This document shows positions 58,881-64,000 of a stretch of 64,000 bases of DNA, one piece after another. The DNA is taken from assembly GCA_900208305.1 (NCBI GenBank), contig OAPG01000003.1:1364001-1428000 (forward strand). Direction: 5' to 3'. The notes beneath the pieces were generated by a model. It was not told the origin of the DNA and made no database searches. It saw nothing but the letters and a program-made list of their open reading frames with translations. This stretch comes from Melanopsichium pennsylvanicum (lineage: Eukaryota; Basidiomycota; Ustilaginomycetes; Ustilaginales). The position numbers were made by a program, and so were the translations under genes. Numbering within the stretch: the stretch's first letter is position 1; the number at the start of each line of letters is the position of its first letter.

Positions 58881-60996
58881 GGATGCGATGCAAAGGATGC
58901 GTAGCAGTTTGACGAATTGGTGATAGGAGAATGAGAGACAGAGAGAGTGTGAACGAGTGTGTGTGATGAATCTTGTGATAGACAGTGATAGAAGGTGAGT
59001 CAAAGCGTTAGAAAAGTTTAATCGCGCCAATTGCTTGTCTGCTGTCTTAGCTCCACGGCTTTGACGGTGATGGACCGCGTGTGATTGCCTTCTAAACGCC
59101 AAATTTGGCTGGCTGCACAATGCAACGTCACGTGTTGACAATTTATTAGTGCAGCGCTCCCCTTCTTTTTTTCTTTTTTCTTTTTTTTTTGGCTTTTTCT
59201 CAGACACACATCCAGAAGAAAGCGTCGGATATCGGAGCTTTTTGCAGTCGAGTCTAGCACAAGAGAATAATACATTATCTCTAGAATTCAGCCGTCAGAG
59301 TGAGCAACGCCTTCCTTCTTCTCCCTAACTCATTACGTTCTCGTATTGTGGGAACAAGGGGCAATCACTTACCTCTTATTCCTCTATCTCGACGAACCAG
59401 ATCCGCACAACAACCTTTGTTGGTGCAATGAGAAGGTCTTCTCGTGTTTCGGCACCTACCTTTGATGGATTTTCAAAGGCGCTGGAACAGGACCTCGCTC
59501 GCACATTTTCTTCCAACCCCCATCTTTGTCTTTCTCCATCCTCGAATTCATCCAGCTTCAAGGTAGGTCGATCGAACCTGTAGCACTATTGTCTATGGCA
59601 GTGTCCATGTCAATCTCATAGTATATTCAAACCAACGCCACTCGTTTGTAATTGTGTGATTGGACCGTGATTCGGACCCAGGGTGCGGCTCTTGATCGTT
59701 TCGGACGCAGCTACACCACTTGTTAGTGGATGAAATGTGTCTCATTAGATGATCAGCCACATCTCAGAAACAAGTGATGCCAAATGATGCACTTCCTCAC
59801 CATTCCGGCCCCTTTCCACGCGGCTTGCAGTAATGCAAAGTGCAGACATCGGACTTTGCAACGATCAGATAGCCGCTCATACAGTGCATGCAATTACCGT
59901 GGCGTGTACCTTCCATCGCACGCGTGGGAAGTCCTTTTCGGCTGTCGACAAACGATGAAACCAACCTCTTACACTCATCTGGCGGTGGTGTGCTACAAGC
60001 ATCTCGGTAAACGTCGCTCAAAATCACGACATTCCTTTCGCGACTTTGCCATTTTTGGCCACGCCTTAAAATTTATTCACCGGTTGCACGTCAGATTCAG
60101 CCTCCTGCACGTCAAATAGGAAAGAGCTCGCATTCATCTGCTCTTACTACTCTATGAATTATTCTCTGGCCACCCCCAGTGCGTCGAGCTCGGACAATTC
60201 AATTGCGCCTTGCCAAGTCTGATAACCCTCCTCATCTGAACATGGCGGTCTGAGTACAGGGCACCCACCGGCTTTCGATTCACAATGTGGTATCGTCTAC
60301 TTGGCAAAGATTCTCTGATGCCACCCTCACGTTGAATGTCATCCTTGACCTATCCAGCGTTTGCACTACCTGTTCCCTTGGCCACCCTTGGCACTAACGA
60401 GCCCTCGGCTTATCCCCTCCAATCCACTCTAGCAGAAATTCGGCAAGGCTGTCACGCAACCTTCTCCGGCCTCGTAAGCTTTTCTTCCGTTGCTCCAATT
60501 GGCTTTTCAGCATTTCATGCCAAGCGAGTCGTGCGTCTGAGACCCAATGGCGAAAGCGAACCCTTGCATACCCTATCGAAGCATCCTTAGATGCCGATAT
60601 CTTCCTCTAGCCACGCCGACCTATTGCCTTATTTCTCTCAAACAAGTATATCAGAGGTCAGATGTGTCTTTTTCGCCTTTGATAGTCCACGCTGATCCCA
60701 TCAGCTTCTTCATTGTCATGCACATGGCTTCAGGCACTAGCGCGGAAGACACGGATATTCCAGTCCCATCCGTTCTTCCAGAACCCCCACAGTCCATGTC
60801 TCTCACCGACTTGTCTGTGGTAGTGTCTGTGATCTGGAACAAGTATAAGTAGCCGTCTCTTGAAAATCAGCAAATCCCTCTTCTTCAATCCACACTTCTC
60901 TTCATCTCGTCCGTTAGCTCCTAGGTCTTAATTGTTTCAGTCAGATCAAGTTCACAGCTCAACTGCTTTGTCTATCTCATTGAGGCCACAACAACA
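58881..60996. promoter_or_regulatory. Divergent region between CBS-TAF10 and the MFS transporter gene
   Basis: About 2.1 kb. A short plus-strand frame starts at the ATG at 59428 (MRRSSRVSAPTFDGFSKALE..) and reaches a donor-like GTAGGT at 59563, but no convincing second exon follows. The minus strand is also open there, ending near 59376. The ORF at 59784-60119 has no domain. The last ~500 nt upstream of 60997 are pyrimidine-rich, as expected for a fungal promoter and 5' UTR. Confidence 0.45.
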
Positions 60997-62979
60997 ATGA
61001 GTGCGCTTCCACGTCTGTCCAAAGACGCACCACCCGTCGGCGTCAGCGCCCCCAGTGCCGCAGTTGACATTGTCGAAGCAACTGTACCTGCTCTCGTTGA
61101 TGGTCGCCATGGGTCGGTATCTTCCACACTCACTGATGACGACAAGAAATCCGCTGGTACGGGAACCTGGTCACCAGCCAGCTATGATCGTGCCGAATCG
61201 CTCGTCTCGGACGCTCCACTCAGTCAAAGTCACATTTTTCAAGACGAGAAAGTGGCACAACGCTGGCGTCAACTCTACGAGACGACAAAGTACGAAAACC
61301 GTCATCGCTTCGATCCGAATTTTGAATGGACTGCCGAGGAAGAAAAAAAGGTGCTTCGCAAAGTCGATTTCAGGATCCTCGTATGGAGTTGGATCATGTT
61401 CATGTCGCTCGATCTCATTCGCAAAAACATCAATCGTGCTCTTGCCGACAATTTCCTTTCGGATCTGGGCATGAATCAGAACGACTTTAACAACGGTCAA
61501 GTCGTTTTCCTTGCCGCTTTTCTCTGCGCAGAGCTTCCCTCTGGTCTCATCTCAAAGAAACTCGGTGCGGATATCTGGGTTCCGACCCAGATTGTTTCCT
61601 GGTCAATCATCTCGGCAAGTCAGGCAGCACTGTCTAACAAGGCTGGTTTCTTCATCACTCGTGCTCTCCAAGGTCTTAGTCAAGGAGGCTTTCTACCCGA
61701 TCAAATTCTTTACCTGTCTTACTGGTATACGGGAAAAGAACTGAACACTAGGCTTTCATGGTTCTATACCGTCTTGGGTATCAGTCAAATCGTTGGCTCG
61801 CTACTTGCTGCAGGATTCCTCGAACTTCGAGGAGTGAATGGTCTTGCGGGTTGGAGGTATCTGTTTGGATTCGAGGGGTTGATCACGGGTCTCATCGGCA
61901 TTCTTTCTTTCTTCTTGCTCGCAAGAGGACCGACACAAACTGCCGGACTCTTGAGGGGAAAGAGTGGTTGGTTCAACGAAAGGGAAGAAAAAATTCTGGT
62001 CAACCGCGTTCTCCGCGATGATCCTACCAAAGGTGACATGAACAACAGAGAGGGCCTCTCGCTCCGCGCTTTGTGGAAAGCGCTTAGCGGGAAAGATCTG
62101 TGGCCGGTCTACCTTCTTGGTCGTAAGTACCAACTCTGATCACCTCTTTTCGGCATTACCAAAACTAACAATGTGTCTTGCATCTCAATCTTTTCAAATT
62201 TCGTGTTTTACAGTGGTCGTCTTCATCCCCTACTCGCCACCCCAGACCTATCTCTCGCTCATCCTCAGGCAACTCGGTTATGGAACCCTGCGGTCCAACT
62301 TGCTTTGTATTCCTTCGCAGTTCTTCTTCGCGCTCAACACGATTCCCTACACCTGGCTTTCGGCGAGGCTCAATGAGAGAAGCATTCTCGCGTCATTGTC
62401 CAATGTGTGGAATCTTGCTTTTCTCATCCCGCTTTATCTGCTCAAAGAAAGCTCGTCGAATCACTACGATTGGATCCGATACGCTTTGATCACTGCACTG
62501 ACTTCTGTGCCTTACTGTAAGCATCCTTTCACCTTGTACTTCTCATTACCGGAAATCTCGCTGAACATTTTAACCGGGCCTCTCTCTCACCCGTGGTTTT
62601 TTTCTCTCGCCTTTTTCACTTCGCGTCCACTACAGGTCATCCGTTTTTGATCGGTTGGGTATCGCAGAATTCTCAAAGTGTCCGCAATCGTGCCGTCGCA
62701 CTTTGTCTGTATAACATGTCGGTCCAAGTCGGCTCGATCCTCTCCACACGCATTTATACCAATGGTGATCGACCTTATTACCGCAAAGGTAATTTGGCCC
62801 TCATCTCTCTCGCTGTTTTATCCATTGTTCTCTGCTGGTTGGTCAAGTTCTACTATATTCAGCGTAACAAGCAGAAGCGTCGAGTTTGGGACAGTTTGAG
62901 TGCAGAACAGCAATTGGAGTACAAGCATAATACAAAGGACGAAGGTGCAAAACGATTGGATGTTTTACTTGTTCACTAA
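60997..62979 (+). CDS. Major facilitator transporter, Dal5-like anion:cation symporter family, three exons
   Basis: Exons 60997-62122, 62214-62516 and 62636-62979, with introns of 91 and 119 nt (donors GTAAGT and GTAAGC, acceptors TTTACAG and CTACAG). The joined frame gives 590 residues. A ~110-residue cytosolic N-terminus leads to about twelve membrane helices. Dal5-family features are LIRKNINRALADNFLSDLGM in helix 1, ITRALQGLSQGGFLPDQILY in helix 4-5, and WVSQNSQSVRNRAVALCLYNM after the second intron, followed by the late RPYYRKGNLALI block. Relatives carry allantoate, pantothenate, nicotinate, biotin and other small organic anions. The substrate is not deducible here. The C-terminus is cytosolic and charged. 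Confidence 0.88.
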
Positions 62980-63567
62980 GTACACGATCATGGAGATATT
63001 TATGTAGACAAACGTATGATGCCTATTAATATGAGAGTTCTCCCTAGTCTCCACTTTTGACTAGCACCTAAGCAACATACCCCAAGTCTTGACACGTTTT
63101 GGGGAGAACTAGGAATGATCTTGCCGCCCTCTCTCTCCCCACTTTGCTTCCTCGTCTTAGTGTTACTGTACCTGTAGGTGATCACAATTGATCACTTCTC
63201 TGTTTGAGTTCAAGCTTGACAAATTTCTCAGTGGAATGCTTCAAGTGTGTCATGATGAATTCCATGCAATTGCAACTGAACATTTCACGAGCTTTAATCT
63301 GGTGCATACTTCTGACTGTTCCCTCACTTAACCCACGATGATCGAGCCCGAAGCTTCAAGCTCACTCTCCATCTCAAATCTCCATATCTCGAGCAATGCT
63401 ACACGCCGTTGACGGACAACTGCAATTAAAGGGTCAATTGCTAAAAAAAAAATGAGAAAAAAAAAAAAAGAAAAAAAAAAGGCAAGAGCTTAGATGTAAC
63501 GAAAATGCGTGCATGCTATTGGAACCTTTGACAAATGCGTTCTCGAGGAATATATTCACGCATCTTC
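62980..63567. other. Convergent interval with A-rich tract
   Basis: 588 nt between the transporter stop and the stop of the last gene. An interrupted poly-A run lies at about 63443-63480. No coding frame is convincing. Confidence 0.55.
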
Positions 63568-64000
63568 TCAATCAAGGTTGACAGGTCTTCTCTGACGAGA
63601 GCTTCGCCTTTTTGATCCAGTCATTTGGAATCCGTTCACATCCAGTGTCTCGATCACCCTTTGGTAGTCCTCAACCATGTCCATTGTTGTAGCTGTGGTC
63701 TTTGCTCCGTTGCCCTCCATTGCGCTTCTGGGCCGGGTTTTGGGTGGAGTCACCACACCAGCCTCGAAATTATCGCCGTTGCTCGTGCTCTTGTTCGTCC
63801 TTCGCGAGCGAAGGATCCTACCGCTCGGTGTAGCTGGCAGTGGTGGATTAATTGTGGATGTAGTCTCGCTTCCAGCGGTCGGAGTAGCCTTGGATTTCTT
63901 TCCTTTGCCTTTACCTGAAGCCGAATGAGGCAGCTCCGGTGTAGAAGGCTCGCTAACCACGGGACTATTCGACACCCGAGTTCTTGCCCGCTTGGCAGCG
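63568..64000 (-). CDS. C-terminal end of a basic, Ser/Thr/Pro-rich protein (runs off right edge)
   Basis: The frame is open from the window edge to the stop at 63568, about 144 residues, and no initiating ATG is visible; the first apparent start is a GTG, so the gene begins beyond the window. The sequence is disordered and rich in Lys, Arg, Ser and Thr (SGKGKGKKSKATPTAG, SGRILRSRRTNKS, KRRSSRQRRPVNLD at the C-terminus), with a short helix-like element VEDYQRVIETLDVNGF. The composition suggests a nuclear, perhaps chromatin-associated protein. No family recognised. Confidence 0.55.
   Translation of the reverse strand, partial: AAKRARTRVSNSPVVSEPSTPELPHSASGKGKGKKSKATPTAGSETTSTINPPLPATPSGRILRSRRTNKSTSNGDNFEAGVVTPPKTRPRSAMEGNGAKTTATTMDMVEDYQRVIETLDVNGFQMTGSKRRSSRQRRPVNLD

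Noticed and set aside
59428..59562. Short plus-strand frame with donor-like end, possible first exon
   Set aside because: No convincing continuation exon was found, the opposite strand is equally open, and no family is recognisable.
59784..60119. 111-codon ORF upstream of the MFS transporter
   Set aside because: The composition is not protein-like for this genome, the antisense frame is also open, and there is no domain.
1..64000. CRISPR arrays, operons and ribosome binding sites
   Set aside because: The window is eukaryotic nuclear DNA. No regularly spaced repeats of that kind were seen, and bacterial signals do not apply.

Overview
The window looks like a stretch of nuclear chromosome from a basidiomycete, most likely a smut-type fungus (Ustilaginomycotina). 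The reasons are large, mostly intronless ORFs for conserved eukaryotic proteins, a few short introns with GTRNGT..YAG ends, GC content near 50%, many Ser/Gln/Ala/Asp-rich disordered segments, and a fungal gene set (HOG-type MAPKKK, Dal5-type transporter, Rpn11, Prp8). The lineage is inferred from gene style; no marker gene fixes the species.

Layout, left to right. 1-1088 (-): 5' part of a HypX/HoxX-like formyltransferase gene that runs off the left edge. 1089-5662: gene-poor, with a decayed LTR-retrotransposon fragment (5' LTR 3535-3729 plus an initiator-tRNA-type primer binding site). 5663-7876 (+): PQ-loop vacuolar amino-acid transporter. 8051-12214 (-): RIC1. 13230-19070 (+): Ssk2/Ssk22-type MAPKKK. 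19387-21948 (-): VPS52. 22502-23272 (-): Arl8-like GTPase. 24029-24964 (+): RPN11. 25938-26900 (-): secreted cysteine-free protein of unknown function. 28290-30089 (+): FMO-like flavoprotein. 30229-31947 (-): Q-rich coiled-coil protein. 32478-32946 (+): APC/C subunit CDC26. 33136-33814 (-): small acidic protein, two introns. 34924-42090 (+): PRP8. 43149-44369 (-): GET4. 45444-47726 (-): very long MED20. 48078-48954 (+): GNAT acetyltransferase with four introns. 49083-51116 (-): G-patch protein. 51777-55115 (+): importin-11/Kap120. 55301-56929 (-): cytosolic PheRS alpha. 57756-58880 (-): one ORF joining a CBS-domain pair to TAF10. 60997-62979 (+): Dal5-family MFS transporter, three exons. 63568-64000 (-): 3' end of a basic/Ser-Thr-rich protein running off the right edge.

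Most genes are housekeeping: splicing, proteasome, transcription (MED20, TAF10), translation, nuclear import, tail-anchored protein insertion and APC/C. Three membrane-trafficking factors lie within 15 kb. RIC1 is a known Rab6/Ypt6 GEF subunit, VPS52 belongs to the Rab6-recruited GARP tether, and Arl8 acts on lysosomes/vacuoles. Their closeness may be chance.

The best leads are the HypX-like gene (a CO/formyl-CoA enzyme family known from bacterial NiFe-hydrogenase maturation, here in a fungus), the CBS-TAF10 fusion, the enlarged MED20, the Arl8 with a disordered insertion, and the secreted protein that shares an upstream region with the FMO. Many apparent ORFs open with GTG/TTG codons upstream of the real ATG, so starts were re-chosen for RIC1, SSK2, VPS52, ARL8, FMO, PRP8, GET4, MED20, KAP120 and CBS-TAF10.
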